A stretch of 64,000 nucleotides of DNA from Oreocharis arfaki (Eukaryota; Chordata; Aves; Passeriformes; Paramythiidae): contig VZRR01012731.1 in assembly GCA_013398015.1 (NCBI GenBank), positions 157,641 through 221,640 of the forward strand, given 5' to 3'. The notes under the pieces are model-generated. The model was not told where the DNA came from. It was given only the letters and a program-made list of their open reading frames with translations, and ran no database searches. The translations under genes were made by a program, and so were the position numbers. This document shows, one piece after another, positions 1 through 12,814 of the stretch. How positions within the stretch are numbered: the stretch's first letter is position 1; every line of letters begins with the position of its first letter.

Positions 1-145
1 GCTCGTCTCCCCACACCAGCTCGGCGGCTGTGCCCAGGATCAGGATGCGGAAAATGAAGAGCACTGTGAGCCAAACTCTCCCGATGACAGTGGATTGCTC
101 GTTCACCTGCTCTAAAATGTTCCCCAAGAAACTCCAGTCACCCAT
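1..145 (-). CDS. GJA8: Connexin 50 (gap junction alpha-8), N-terminal 48 codons, truncated by window edge
   Basis: Read on the minus strand from the ATG at 145-143, 48 codons stay open to the edge and translate to a connexin amino terminus. It starts MGDWSFLGNILEQVNE, continues through the first membrane segment (VWLTVLFIFRILILGTAAE, about residues 24-42) and enters the first extracellular loop at VWGDE. The NILEQVNEQSTVIGR stretch matches GJA8 (lens connexin 50, chicken Cx45.6) rather than GJA5 or GJA3. Known role of the family: six subunits form a hemichannel and two hemichannels dock into an intercellular channel; GJA8 couples lens fibre cells and supports eye growth and lens clarity. The extracellular cysteines and the rest of the protein lie outside the window. 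The alpha connexin coding region normally sits in one exon, so the remainder should follow directly. The identification is strong despite the short length. Confidence 0.95.
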   Translation of the reverse strand, partial: MGDWSFLGNILEQVNEQSTVIGRVWLTVLFIFRILILGTAAELVWGDE

Positions 146-160
146 TTCTTACTGTCTAAG
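146..160 (-). other. GJA8: Splice acceptor and 5' UTR start of the GJA8 coding exon
   Basis: On the minus strand a pyrimidine-rich run (about 175-158) ends in TTAG, with the AG at 157-156. The exon would begin at 155, leaving ten untranslated bases (155-146) before the ATG. Connexin genes usually have a non-coding first exon spliced to a coding exon a few bases upstream of the start codon, and this arrangement fits. The donor and first exon must lie at higher coordinates; I could not identify them. Confidence 0.75.
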
Positions 161-3100
161 GGAAGAAAAAACAAAGAGAAAGACCACAAATTATGCTAAA
201 TTTTAAGGATTTCATGTTTTCCTGCTGATGTCTTTTGTTGTTTTCAATCAGTATTTCCCTAATGTGCTTTGAGAACAGAAAGACGATTGCTTGCTTGCTG
301 ATTTGCCTGCTCACAATGACTTATTAGCAGGAGAAGGGCTGGGAAGCCAGAGCAAGCTGCCTGCTAAATTCTTTCTTCCATGGCTCTAAATGGGCAATTA
401 CTTTTCAGCCAGGGAGTATATTTATCTCCTTTTGCAGGTGAGAATCTTCTGTAGTGCCTTGTAGGCTCAGTTCTGTGAGTCTGCTTAGATTTTGAACACG
501 TACAAACACTCAGCAGCCATACAGTGGAACAGATTTATCAGCAGGCAGCTGCAGTGGCTAGAAGAGAGGGTGAAGCTTTCAAGCACACAAGCTCTTCTGC
601 ACCAGAACCCCTCATTGGTCAAACAGATCTCAAATCTGCGCCCATCCTGCACCTAAACAAACCTGAATTCTCTCTAGGTTGCAGATGACAATTCTACTTT
701 AGCAATCACTCTGTTGGGTAAGAGCAGCAATTGCAACACCATTACTGTTAGTAATGCTGTATAAGCTTAGTAACAACTATATACATTAGTTTTGCTATAT
801 AGAATATGTTATATGCAGTATAATTATTTGGTGCTATTTGGGCTATTCTTTGCATCCCCTTCTGAAGCCAGCTGCCACACTGACAGTGGAACCAACCTAG
901 GGGAAACACCAAGGTCTCTAACTGGGACCTAAAATACTATTTGCTGTCTCTAAAACATCAGTGCCACTATCTCAGGCTAACACAGAGCTGGAAGCCAGCT
1001 GCGGATATGCTATTGGAAAGCTAAGAATGTAGTCCATTTTCAAGTAATGCAAGTCAAATATTGCATCTGTCATTACTTTTGCATTATAAAAAATTATCCC
1101 TAGGTCAGGGCTTCATTCTGCATATCCTGAACTTCCCACTACGTAATTTCAGGTAAGGGAAGATCTATGAATGAGGGAAATAGAGATGAAAGTTGTTTTT
1201 TATGGGTTGATTTAACACATCACAGCAATCTGAAGTCTCTGAAGAATGCAGAATATTACAGTGGCCCAGAAAGACTGACTTGTAGAGCATGACAAGTGAA
1301 ACAGGGGACATTATTCATAAAATAGCTGTTCACAGGGATCTAGAAGTTCATCTCTTAGATACTACCTCCATCTATAGTTCCCTAAATGCAGACGCGTACA
1401 CAGGCACTGGGAAAAGGAAGCAACCGTCAACAGCGTGGAAATCTGAGTATCTAAACTTCCCTCCTCCTTCAGATACCACTGGGATGTATTTGTAATGCCA
1501 TATGTTATGACACACCAACGCATACCAGTCTGTCTCAACTACTCTGTGTACATAGTCACACATAGACAAACACGCAAAATATTGAGAATTCTATGGCTCG
1601 GGGGAATTTCACAAATTTTCAGTCCAAAAAAGAAAAAAATTCTTATGATGGCATTTTGCTAAAGCAAGGTGGACTCACACCCCTTGCCTTCAAACCTCAC
1701 AACATTTTTTACCCCGGACACCCGTGTTAGAAAATGAAGAACAGAACACAGTTCCTTCAGCTTGCACAAACACCTCGCATGCATAAGCGGCAAACATATA
1801 ATTTAATCACCAAGGAAAATTGCCACTTTCTCAGTCATTAAAGTCATGTAAAGAAGTGTGTTAATGTCAGCGCTTACATTAACAAGTCTAGCAGAAGATT
1901 ATGCTGTTTACATACATTATCTAAACTGATTTAAACATCCTCTTTCTGCAAATTCACAGAGCAAAGTACACCGAACAGTTACCAGTCACGTGCAACTCTG
2001 CAAAAAACATGGCTACACACAGTACAAGCTTCATTGTCCCCCAGGCACCTCGGTTAACTCCATCCCTTTCTTTCCCTGTGAGTCACACTGATATCTACGC
2101 TACCATTTGAGCATTTCCACTGCAGCACGCAGGAGCGACGTTCTAGATGTGATAAACCTTATCACATGGAAAACTCACTGTACAAGAGAGGGGAAAATGT
2201 TTCCTGTCTAACTCCATCACACGTCTTGCTCGCAGCTTGCTACATTTGGCTAAGCCCTTCCCGAGATCACTTCCAACTGGCCACGTTCTTCACAACTCTG
2301 CCATGCCCATCCCCTCTGTTTTCTGCAAGTGAAGTGGTTCGAGGTTGCTCAGTTGGTTCAGCTGCAAGCAACGATATTGGGGGGAACGGATGACGAGTGG
2401 CACAACCAGTTCAAACGTCCGGGATTCCACCTGCAAGCAGCCAGCCCCTCCAGCCTCAAAAAAAAGGTGTAAGCGAGGTATTTAGGCAGCCACCTTTTCC
2501 CTGAAATTTCCTGTCACGAGGAAAGAGCAGGACTCTGCCTAAGCCCACTCAGAGTCAACAGATCTGTGTTCTGAGCTCTCACGGGCTGGCTGCAGACCCC
2601 CACCCTGTGCTCCCAGACGTCGCAACCTGCGCACGCTACCGGCGAAAGAGGCTCAATAGGTTAAGGATGTCGAGCAAGCAACTTGCCGCTGTGAGAGGCT
2701 CCACCGAAGAAATGTGTCCCCCTCCTCTCTTGGCACTCTGCAGGGAAGAGTGAACTTTTGTCTCTCTTCTTCCCTACCCTAAAAGCCCCAATCTTGTCGC
2801 ACGACTGAGCAGATATGACTGAATTGGCTCTGATGGTGGGTTTTAGTTGCCCTGCAATATTTAAGCTCCGAGCCAGACGGCTTTATGAAGTGAGTGACAG
2901 TCAGTGACGTGGGGAACAATAGGGAGGAAAAAAAAAATAGAGAGAGAGGCAGAGACACAGAGAGGAGAGTCCACTGAACATGAAAAAGCAGAGGGGGGAG
3001 AGGAACAGGCGACAGGCAGTGAAAACCTAATACATGCATAAATGGGAGTTTGCTCAGTTGAGCAGGGACCAAAGCACCTCTGCAATTCCACTGTGGTTCA

Positions 3101-6100
3101 GCACAGCTCTGTGTGTGTCCGCACTCGCTGGGCTTTAGGTGTTGTGGTGTGGCAGGTGAAAAGGGAACGCCAACATCTCTGAGAGTGGCAGCATTAATTG
3201 AGTTAATTTGTTGCCCTACACCCAGCTCTGACAGACAAGTTGCATTACTGAGTTTCAGGCAGATACTGAAGTACTGGGTTTGTGTTTGGCGTTGTCAGAT
3301 ACTTTGGTCTGCTCTTTAACATCATTTACTGGGGAAAAGCAGCAGAACGGGAAAATGAGATTGTCGGTCAAAATTAATCAAAGCTGAGAAAGATCAGTTC
3401 TACAACCTCACCTTTCAGTGTCTTAGCTGTGCTTAGTTTTTTCTCCAAATGCATCTTGCACATGCACCAAAAATGTCTAAACCAAACTGTTTTGCTAAGG
3501 AGCATAGCTGAATTCCAGTAGCCCAGCACACAGGAATGTTACCCCAGGCACACTCGCCTACCCCCAGCCACCTGCAAAAATGCTGGAGAGGCCACAGAAG
3601 AGAGGAATCACAGGCTCAGTAACACATCCACAAGTACAACTAAATGCCCTGAAAGTTTTAGTTACAAGTCAAAGGTTATAACCTTACTCTGAGGTATGGT
3701 TTTTGTAGTCTTTCTGGAGGCGTTGCTCAGAATGTGCTCTTGATGCTCAGCTCTGAAGAAAAAGAGGATTAATGGAAGCAAGATTTGCTAAGCAGTGATA
3801 CAGATGCCAGGCTCATAAAGTGATGAAGCAGCAAGTAGCTCTCCTCTCTCTTTATGCGAACTCAACGCTGAATTTAATTTCCCAGAATGGCATTGAGAGA
3901 GACACTCTGTCTCCAGAAAAGCTGTCATTTGAATGAGATACTAAAACACGAGGGCCACAAATTTTTGTACCTTCAAACCAACAGTTTCAGGCCACTCTTC
4001 AGTGTTTCTAGGCATTTGTATCCATGTAAGTTCAGAGCTTCATCTCAGCAGATGTCTTCCCAAACACCTTTTAGGCTGATTTGCAGAGCCCCAAAGTCCA
4101 AAGCACAACTGGAAGCAGAGATGATGTTTTTCAAACTGTATTTCCAAAGAGCTAAAAGGTGAGAGATGGAAAAGAATTGTATTTTGCAAAAGGAACCAGT
4201 CTGGAGACACAAAAGAAAAAACACCTTCAATGCATGTAGTTGGACTGAAAGTCATATTCTGAACACCTTAAGAATTCACTGTCTTAAATAGAGAAGCAGT
4301 AGCAGAACGTTTTTCAGTCAATGCTACATAAAGCATGGGAACAGTCTTCCTGGACAGAGGACACACAGCGGAGCATGCACAAGTCCCAGGAATATGAAGT
4401 GAAAAAGAAAAGGCGTGGTTGGATCAATGAGAGGAGTAAGGACAGTATGGAGGAGGAAGGAACACCTTTGTTGTTTTGTTTTGCTATATTCTACTGAGAT
4501 AAACTAGTATCAATACATGAGTGAGGGGTCATCACTGCCACCCTCAAGCCCTCTCTGGGAAGCAGTAAGAGAGGGACTTAATGGTACCACCAGCATCCAG
4601 CACTTTTAGAGAGTGCCTGGAGGTTGGTGCATCACAGAGGGCAGGTGGTTCAGATGTTAAACTGCTCATTCCTTTTCAGACCAAAACCGTCTTTTTGGAA
4701 AACTCAGCTCTAGCTGAATGTGCACATCTCTTTCTAGGCCTTTTCTCTCTAATACAATGAGCCAAACCCCAAATCTGGTATGTAACTACATGGCTGTAGT
4801 CCATCTCTAAATTACATCCAGCTACTGTCAGAGACCTTTCCCATTAACCTTCTATCTGCCTTTTGCAAACACTATCAAAATATCAAACATTGTCTGACAA
4901 GTTGCAGAACAGCTTGCAATATGCAAATTATATTCAAGTTGGTGATTATTGGGTCTGTGTTACCTTCATTCAAATGATCAGGTTGTCTTTGGTATCATAG
5001 AGTGCAGAGCCTTTAGCATGAGGCACATCCAGTTTGCAGGACATTTCTGGTTTTTGGAAAACCACACAGTCCCTTCATCTGGAGGCCTTTTACAAAGGCA
5101 CTGCTGAGCTCTGGGTCAGATTCTCCAGCTCACTAGGGCCTCCTCCCACTGAAGAAAAGGGTCTAAATAAAGATGAAGCTGGGCAGTGAGGAATTCCTCT
5201 TGTACTGGGGCTGTGCAGGGAAGTGGTTGTTTGAGATGGGCATGAAGAGGAGAAGGCAGAGCACGAGAAGAGCAAGGAGACTTGATTCTCTTAGGCACCA
5301 GGATAATGCTGGAAGTCAGGGCTACCTCTGTAGCATGAAAGCAGTGGCTGTGAAAGAAAGTAGAGACCATAAAAGCAAAGGTCAGGAAGACTGGACCTCA
5401 CAAGCAGCACGTGACAATCACCGAGTCTGCAAAAGAACTGCAGCACTGACAGTGCCAGACTGAGAAGGGCAAACACTTCCAACCTGTGGTCCAACACCTG
5501 GCTCAGTGTTTATGCTCTCATTAGGCAACCTATAGATATGCTGAGTACTTTCATCCCCAAAAAACAGTGCTAAAAATAGTAGCAGCTAGTGAAAGTAACA
5601 CTGTTAACTCACAGTGGCTTCTCCTTGCCTTTGGGACTTCTCTTACCTTCAAAGAATCATGGGCATCTCCTGCACTTTTAAAATACTGTTTTCTTTGGAA
5701 AGAAGTTTGCTTCATTGCTGACTTCTCAGCCTTTAGCTGCTTTGAGGCTGGTGGCTGAGCTTCTGTCCCTGGCACCACTGAGTCTGTCAAGTCTCCACTG
5801 CAACTCAGCCTTTTGCTCAGAGACTACGAGGTCACTTGGGGAATGTGGGATTTTTCATTCCAAACGGATTTCCAACACAGACATGATGTCAGGACAAGGC
5901 AAGGCCATGCTATTGAACAGCTCTGTTCATGCATGATAGCAGATTGTGCAATTATATAGCGTACAACCCTGGATAACGATACCCCTCCCTCAAACAAAGT
6001 TATCTTCTCGGGATCTGCTTAGCTAGAAAGTGGCACACGCTTCCTGTTCTTCTGCTGAACACACAGACCTCTCTCTCATGGCTGAGGCTGAACACTGGGC

Positions 6101-6729
6101 ACATTCAGCTTCCCTACAAGAAGCTGGGACCTTCACCCAGCGCTCTCCTCTGCCAGACACTCGCCCAGCTCTCTGGTAACACATGTCCTCATCCATCCCA
6201 GAGCCAAAGCGAACTATCCTCTGATCACCAGGATCGGTCTCCCAGATTTTATCATCTCTCTGCCACCTACCGGTCTCAGAATTCATGTAAGTGTAGCCAG
6301 CCCGGACAAATCTTTAGGCAGACTTTGCCACATCCCTGCAAGGCTGGCAAATGTCACTGCCCGCATTTTTAGGGTCAGGTTCTCAGAATTTTCCAGGGCT
6401 GTCTCCAGGCATTGGTGGATATTAATTGCCGGGGAATATGTTTTTCTAGGGAGGTGCAAACAAACCATAAAAAAAAAGAGGGATGAAGATCGAGGAGGAG
6501 GGAAATTGGGGGAGTATGTAACAGGAGGGTTTGGGCAGGAACACAGAAGAGGTGAAAACAGGGCTGGGTTGTGCTGTGCCTCAAGTGGAGGATGAATATT
6601 TATGGGAAACATGTTTTTAATTTAAGGGATGGAACCAAACTAGACAATTAATAAAGATAAGCAGGCCAAAAGTGGAATGTCTTTCAATATCTGTTAAATG
6701 CAGTTCTCCTCTGAAAATTACTGTTCTCG
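161..6729. other. GJA8 upstream region / probable first intron; no coding exon recognised
   Basis: This stretch holds only short chance ORFs on both strands. The GJA8 non-coding first exon and promoter probably lie somewhere in it or beyond, but no donor plus promoter combination stands out. A purine-rich run at 2918-3010 (poly-A followed by GA-rich sequence) is the clearest local bias; on the gene's own strand it is a pyrimidine tract. A modest CpG-containing patch sits at 2610-2660. A minus-strand GTGAGG donor-like site occurs near 3412 but has no supporting context. Confidence 0.5.
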
Positions 6730-7960
6730 GAGGACCTGGGGAATTACAGGCCAGTCAGCCTAACTGTGATACCTAGAGAGATACTGGAGCCAATTATGAA
6801 ACAATCAATTTATAAGCAGCTAAAGGACAATAAGCTGATAAGAAACAACCAGCAGGGAATTTTGAAGAACAAATCATGTCAAACCAAGCTAATTTCCTTC
6901 TTTGACTAACAGGCCTGGTAGATGAGGAAGAAATGGTGGGTGTAAAATACCTTAACTTCCGTGTATATTTAGAAAATATCTAGATTACAGGCTCCCAGGG
7001 CAGCAAGCAAAGTCAGCATGCAGAGGGGACACAGGTTGAAGTGCCACAATCAAGGGTAATTATCAGGGCTTCACTTTTCCAGCTGGGAGAATCACGTCCC
7101 TGAAGTTCTGCCTCCAGGGCTGTTCAGTATTTCCTTGAGTGTCTTGGACAACAGACTAGAGGACAAAATGGAGAGCGTGACAGCTGGGCTGGGGGTCAGC
7201 AGTCCCTCCCAAAGGCAGGGGGCTGCAGTGATTGGAATTTGAGAGGAATGTGAGACACTGGAGAGCCAGGCTGTCTCTGCAGAGGTGACTGCACCAGGAT
7301 ACAGCTCAGGAAAGGTGGCTGCACAGACACCAAGTGTGCTGCTCCAAACTAAATTGTGGCCAGTCCATCAGAGAGAGATGGGGTGGGACCCAATGTGAGT
7401 CTGCTAAGTGAGATCCCCACAGAAGAAGACAAATCTCATTCTGAGGTGCTTTAATGCAGATTTTGTGTATAAGGCAACGGAAGCAATTACTTTGTGCATT
7501 TACTCCATACTGCTGAGCTCCCAGCAGGAACAGTGTGTCCACTCCCAGGCACTACATTTTACAGGAGATGCAGACAAGTTGGAGAGACTCCAAAAGAGAA
7601 CAGCAAAATGATAAGAGAGGTGAAAAAAAACACCCCATGACTTATAAGGAATGGATAAAATAATTGAGTTTGTTTTCTCTAGGAAAAGAACAACAGGAGG
7701 GGAGGCATGATAACAGTCTTCCAGCACATAAACATTTGTTATAATGGGTGGAGAGACTAAACAGTTGTCCCCTGCATTCACCAAAAGTAGAAGAGGAAAT
7801 AATCAGCTTAATTTGCAATAAAAATGATATAGCTAAACATTAGAAAAACACTTAGCAATGGTAAGAACAGCAAAGCACGGCAGCACACTGCTTGGGGAGA
7901 CTGTAGAATCACAGGAGGTTTTTATGAAGAGTAAACAAACATCTGCTAAGGATGATCTTA
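6730..7960 (+). mobile_element. Ancient CR1/L3-type LINE, 3' half including reverse transcriptase remnants
   Basis: From 6742 one frame reads NYRPVSLT, a hallmark of the LINE reverse transcriptase, followed by a stretch ending at LISFFD and a stop. Further along, segments resemble the familiar CR1/L3 order of the RT domain and downstream region: a piece corresponding to the middle of the RT domain near 7080-7200, a 'DKLERLQKRTAK' segment at 7573-7608, and a region ending near 7960 in an old CR1-like 3' part. There are many stops and indels, so the copy is dead. Known biology: CR1 is the dominant LINE of birds and reptiles, and this copy resembles the old L3/CR1 families shared across amniotes. 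The boundaries are approximate. Confidence 0.85.
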
Positions 7961-8479
7961 CCTCATAAGCAGAAAAACAAACAGGGGGAGAGAGAGGCTT
8001 TCTGAGGTCTTTGGCTCTACGGTTTTGTGTAGGGCCAAAGACTGGGAGAAATCTCAGGGATATATTTTCAGCTGAAAAACAAAAAGGAAAAAAAAAAGTA
8101 TCTTGCCACCAGTTCTGCAAACCCAGCCTGGACACTGCTGGCTGTCCACACCACCCAGTGCAGTGCTGAGCTGGGGGGACACCAGCTCAGGCCTGCGAGC
8201 AGGTTGGCTGTGTCAGCAAGGAATTCCACTTGAGTTAATTATCCCCTCTGGAGTGGGCCTAATTAGCTGGGGCGGGGGGAAGCACGGTGGTGCTGTGCTG
8301 CTTCCCAGGGCTCAGCCCAGGTATCTCCAAGCTTCCCTGCGAGGAGGGCTGTCCCCAGGGAACCTTCGGGGGAGTCATAAACGTGTTCTTTGCCTCCAGC
8401 AATGGCTCTGAACGCGCTGCAGATTTAGAGGTGTTTGCTCACCGTAACCCCATTTCAACCAATTTGCTCTCTTTTCTCG
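7961..8479. other. Non-coding interval between a LINE remnant and a CpG-rich patch
   Basis: No gene is recognised here. The sequence grades from AT-rich next to the LINE into GC-richer sequence. Overlapping plus-strand ORFs of about 100 codons (8103-8812) have proline- and serine-rich chance composition and no recognisable domain. Confidence 0.4.
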
Positions 8480-8700
8480 CCCAGCTCAGCGAGGACCTTT
8501 CCCAGAGGGCGGCAGGAAGGAGGGCCACGCACCTTGTGTCCCAGGAGAGCTGCTGGAGCAGCATCAGCGGAGCATCAGGAGGAGCAGCCTGCGGCTCCCG
8601 CAGCCCGGGCCGCTAGCGGGCGGTGTGTTCTCATCCATGCGCCGGCAGCGCCGCGGCACCGAGGGATGCTGTGGGTGACGAACGGCTTCATCCACACGCT
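8480..8700. promoter_or_regulatory. CpG-rich patch, possible promoter or enhancer
   Basis: By eye I count about 19 CpG dinucleotides in roughly 215 bases, in a neighbourhood that is otherwise CpG-poor. The densest part is around 8595-8660, with runs such as CCGGGCCGC and GCGCCGGCAGCGCC. I see no TATA motif and no convincing splice donor at its edges. Short CpG clusters in birds often mark promoters of non-coding first exons or unmethylated enhancers. It lies 8.4 kb upstream of GJA8 and 43 kb upstream of GJA5, so it could belong to either or neither. Confidence 0.35.
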
Positions 8701-11700
8701 GTGCCTCCTCTCCTGGCTGCACCCGACCTTTCTCTTCACTCACGCCTTAAACTTCTCCTGCAGATACAAAACTAAGCACAGCAAACGCGGGAAAGCTGTG
8801 GTGATGCCGTAATAGCTATTCTGGATACGATTTTTTACAGTACTTTTACAATGGTTAAATAGATGGGGTGAAACTGACATGAAGAACACTTTGAAATCTG
8901 TGATTTTAACGATAGACTCAGTGTAAAGTTTGTTGACAAAACACTTTTTTTTACTAGTAAAATCTGTATTTTTACCTGAACCTGCATCCCCTTTTCCAGC
9001 AAATATTTCACAGGTATACCAGCCGACCTGCATGATTTTCCCTTTAACAGTAACATGGTTAAAAATAGAAACTTCACTAAAAGTATATCAATAATAAAAA
9101 TTCACTAAAAGTTAAAAGAATAAGTAAGGCAAAAAAGATGAATTTTCATGTGTCAAACGTAGGTGCTGTGCTACTGCAGCAGCCAGGAAGAGAAGAGTAC
9201 TCCTTTAGACGCATGATTTCATGGATCAGCATAATTTCACTTAAAACCTGACCAGACTATTTCTAGAAGCACAGACCTTTACAAGAGTGTGTGGGTTAGA
9301 AATTCTAAGCTCCCGTGCAATTGCAGATGCTCTTTCTGAAGAGCAGCACTGGGGACAGGGCCCGGAGCTCGTGGGCCAATTGTTAAACCCGCATTATGGA
9401 GCCATCATGTACAAAATGCCTTTCCTAGGTCCCCATAACCTCCTCTTACCTGTCCCTTTCTCTGCCTCCTGCCTAGAACTTACCCCCTGGTCACAGAGGT
9501 GGAGCACATCAGCTGGAGGACATCACTGAGAAGATATAAAAAATACAGGCATGCCGCGTACTTAAGTGGCCCGTGGACTCAAATTTCTCTCAGCATATAT
9601 TTGAGGTTGTGGCCCTTCCACCACTGCTGAGATCCTCAGGAGAGGAGCAGAGGAACTGCTATCAGGAGCGGTGAGGTATCAGGCCAGTCAGGGAACATGT
9701 TGCTTACAGCCAATCTGGACTATGTGAAGTGGATCCAGGGAAAGCAGTGACAAGTACCTGATAATACTTCTGGTAATAATTAATTGCTCCAGGCCTGCCA
9801 GTAAAAGAGGAGCTAATAATATCTCCCAGCCTCTTGAGGGGATCTCCATATGTTTGTTTTATCAAGACTTTTTGTACAATCTCTTAACATTCTCAGGCAC
9901 AAGGAGCTGGAAGGGACAAAGCTTCTGAAAGATGGGAACAAGTCTGTATGTCTGGAAGCATCCCATGTTACCTCACTGTCCATGGGGTTTTTTGCCTCCA
10001 AGTTTTTGATGGGGGCTCTTTCCCTACTCCTTTCTCACTTCTTTTGGGCTCTTCTCACACCACCAAGGCCTGCCTTGCTGAGTGGTAGCTCAGGGCTCTC
10101 AGGAGCGTTGTCACCACCCACTCTCCACCTTTATCTCCCTGCCTTCATTTCCACACCACGGAATGGCACAGTGGAGGTGCACTCTGCATGCAAGGTGCGA
10201 AGGGGGCCCAGGAAAGCCCATCTGCAGCACAGGGCAGGGATGGGGCTGGCAAAGCAGGCCATTGTCTGTCCCTTCCATCCCAAGAGATGTGCATACCTGC
10301 TCTGCACTTTGGCTGACCTCAGCTTCCCATTTCCCACAGCAGAGCATGTTCCCAGCCTCTCTGGGGAGGACATCCGTGGGGATGGTTCCTGTTTCCCTGC
10401 CCTTTCAGTCTTCCTGAGCCTGATATGATTGTTTCTTTGGGCACAGTGTAAAAGATGCCAGCAAGGAACGGAAGCCTCTCATGCCTCAGCAATTTATTAA
10501 GAAGTAAAGGAGGTTATTTGAACTTGGAAGCAGCTGAGCCAGTTATTCTCTTTTCCTGATCAAGAAGGCAACCTGTCCATAGACACATCATTCATCCAGA
10601 GGTGTTCAGCATTCACTGAGACAATTTGGCTTCAAACTAATAAACAGCCAGATGGGAGGGAGTCAAGGATTATCGATGTACAGACCTGCCCAAAAACACA
10701 GGTGGAGAGCCAAAGGGCTTCTCCAGTTTGGAGGGGCCTGGAGAGTTTTTTCTTCATTATTTCCAGCAAACTTCAATCCCTTGGAGCCCTGTTACAGCTC
10801 AGTGAATATTATATTCTTAGGAGGAATATGGTTTAAAGCATATCAGGATCCTTTTAAAAGAAGCATTAAGATTCTTTGGGAATCCCCTGTCCTGTGTGAA
10901 ACCTGGCAGAAATTTTAGCAGCTACTTCTATGGAAAACTTCTAAATCCCACCTGGGCACAGCAACTGTTGAACACTCTCCCACGTGCCCTGAGTTAAGAG
11001 GCCCCATTCTTGTCTGATTGATAAACACCATCCCAGTGAATGCAGCTATTACTGCAGCTACTGCCTCAGTAAAACATAGGCATGTATTTCAATGGGCTGT
11101 GTCTCTGCAGCCCCCAAAGCTCTGAAGCAAGGACATGAGCTCTAATATCTCTGTTTGCATCCCTGCTTTGGCCCAGGGTGCAGCAGGTTTGGTGGGTTTC
11201 CACTCCCCCTGAGCAGTGCTGAGTTTATGTAGCTGCAGCCCTCCCTGTGCCTTTCAAAAGTGTGCCCTCCTTGACAGAAAGACAATATAGAACTCAAGTC
11301 CATTCCAGTACATCCTCTCTAGCTGCATACAATTGTGGTATTCCTTTCCAGTTTGTATTCATCAAGGCTTTGCCTGCCCACAGGACTACAGCTGTAAGAC
11401 ACTGGAATAGATTCTGGGATGGGTTTGTAAGACAATGTTAAAATCAATAGGTATAGCCCTGAGAAAGAGTGAGAGGGCAGAAGTGGGGCAATAATAAAAA
11501 CACCTGCTAGTTTGTTTGTGACTTTGAATCACAATTTCCTAGTTATCAGTATTCAATGTTTGTGAGTTGGTGCTCCAGTAACAGGATTGATGATTTGGGT
11601 CCACAATGGATAGCCAAGAAACACTGGAATATGGAAGCCCTGGTTACTCAAGCACTCACCAAAGAAAAAACAAACCCGAGTTATTGCTTAGTTCAACACA

Positions 11701-12814
11701 TGCTGATGTTGCTGACTCAAAAACAGCTTTGGCGGTTTTTAAATGTTCTTAACAGCTTCCTTGTTTGGCAAACTTTAAATCCAAAATGAACAAAACCTGT
11801 CTTTCACCTTAACTGGATGGGTAAAGCGATGGCAGAAATGAGAGGCTGGCAGCAGGTTCACTAATCCCCAGCTTGCTCCACACTTACATAAAAGCAGAAG
11901 AAGGTCCAAATTGGTAATGCAATGCTTTGAAAGATATGTTGCTTTTTAAAAAAGCCTCTGTTTCCCAGCCCTGAGTAGAATTCTGGGCTAAATAAAAACA
12001 AAGAAAATATTTAAATACAAAAATGTAAATAATCATTGAGAACTGCTTAAAAAAATCGTTTATGAGGGTACCAAAAATACACAACTCCCCAGTAAAGAAA
12101 GAATAGTGCAACTGAAGAAACACAACCTGATTTAAAATTGAAATGAGGGGGCTTAAAGTACATAAAACACATGTAACAAATAGTAAGAGAAGCTGAATAT
12201 AAATTAGAAGACAGGAATTATAAGAAAATATGATGGAAGCAAAAGGGGGGGAAAAAAAGACTGACAAGAGTATTTTTTTTAAAAGTAAATTAGGACCAGA
12301 ATGAGTCCTACTCATAGTATTGATCTGTTATCAGATGGAAAACTTAGATTATTCAGTAACAATGAAGAGAACAAAAAATAAATCAATAAATGCTCCTATC
12401 TCACTGCTGAGAGAAAAGAAAGTAGTTGATGAAGACTTTGTTGATGACATGTCTATTCTTGCAGTATCTGAGAGGAGTTAAATACCACCTACTAAAACCA
12501 GGCATTTTACATCAGCAGGACTGGGTACCTCACACTGAAAAATTTTGCCTTTCTTTAGTTTTGGGGGTTTTTTTCATAAGCTGCACACTGTTCCTCTGAT
12601 TATGTTCATCAATACTTCTTGGTGCAATGGGTAAGTCCTGGAGGAGAAGAAGAAACCCCAGAGTTTGGCATTTTGTAAAGACTATGTAGAAGGGCATAAT
12701 TATTTTATCATTATCTCATGATTACTCACAGGTAACTACAGAGCTGTGATAGGATCTCAGATCTGAAGTAAATAATGAAGTGGCTAACAAAGAACATGGG
12801 GAATAAAAGGAGGG
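8701..12814. other. Intergenic sequence, no gene recognised
   Basis: The longest ORF is 192 codons (9850-10428, plus). It has no recognisable domain and overlaps other ORFs of comparable length in other frames, as expected by chance. The interval 11880-12400 is AT-rich. Single donor-like motifs occur (for example GTAAGT near 12631) without a supporting exon. Confidence 0.45.

Noticed and set aside
2918..3100. Possible GJA8 promoter on the minus strand beside the purine-rich run
   Set aside because: A TTAAATA-like motif and a pyrimidine tract are present, but no matching donor or start-site evidence exists, so I did not annotate it.
8103..8812. Three overlapping 102-125-codon plus-strand ORFs over a CpG-rich patch
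   Set aside because: Raised GC content lowers stop-codon frequency. The frames contradict one another and no motif is present.
9850..10428. 192-codon plus-strand ORF
   Set aside because: No recognisable family; overlapped by ORFs in other frames on both strands.
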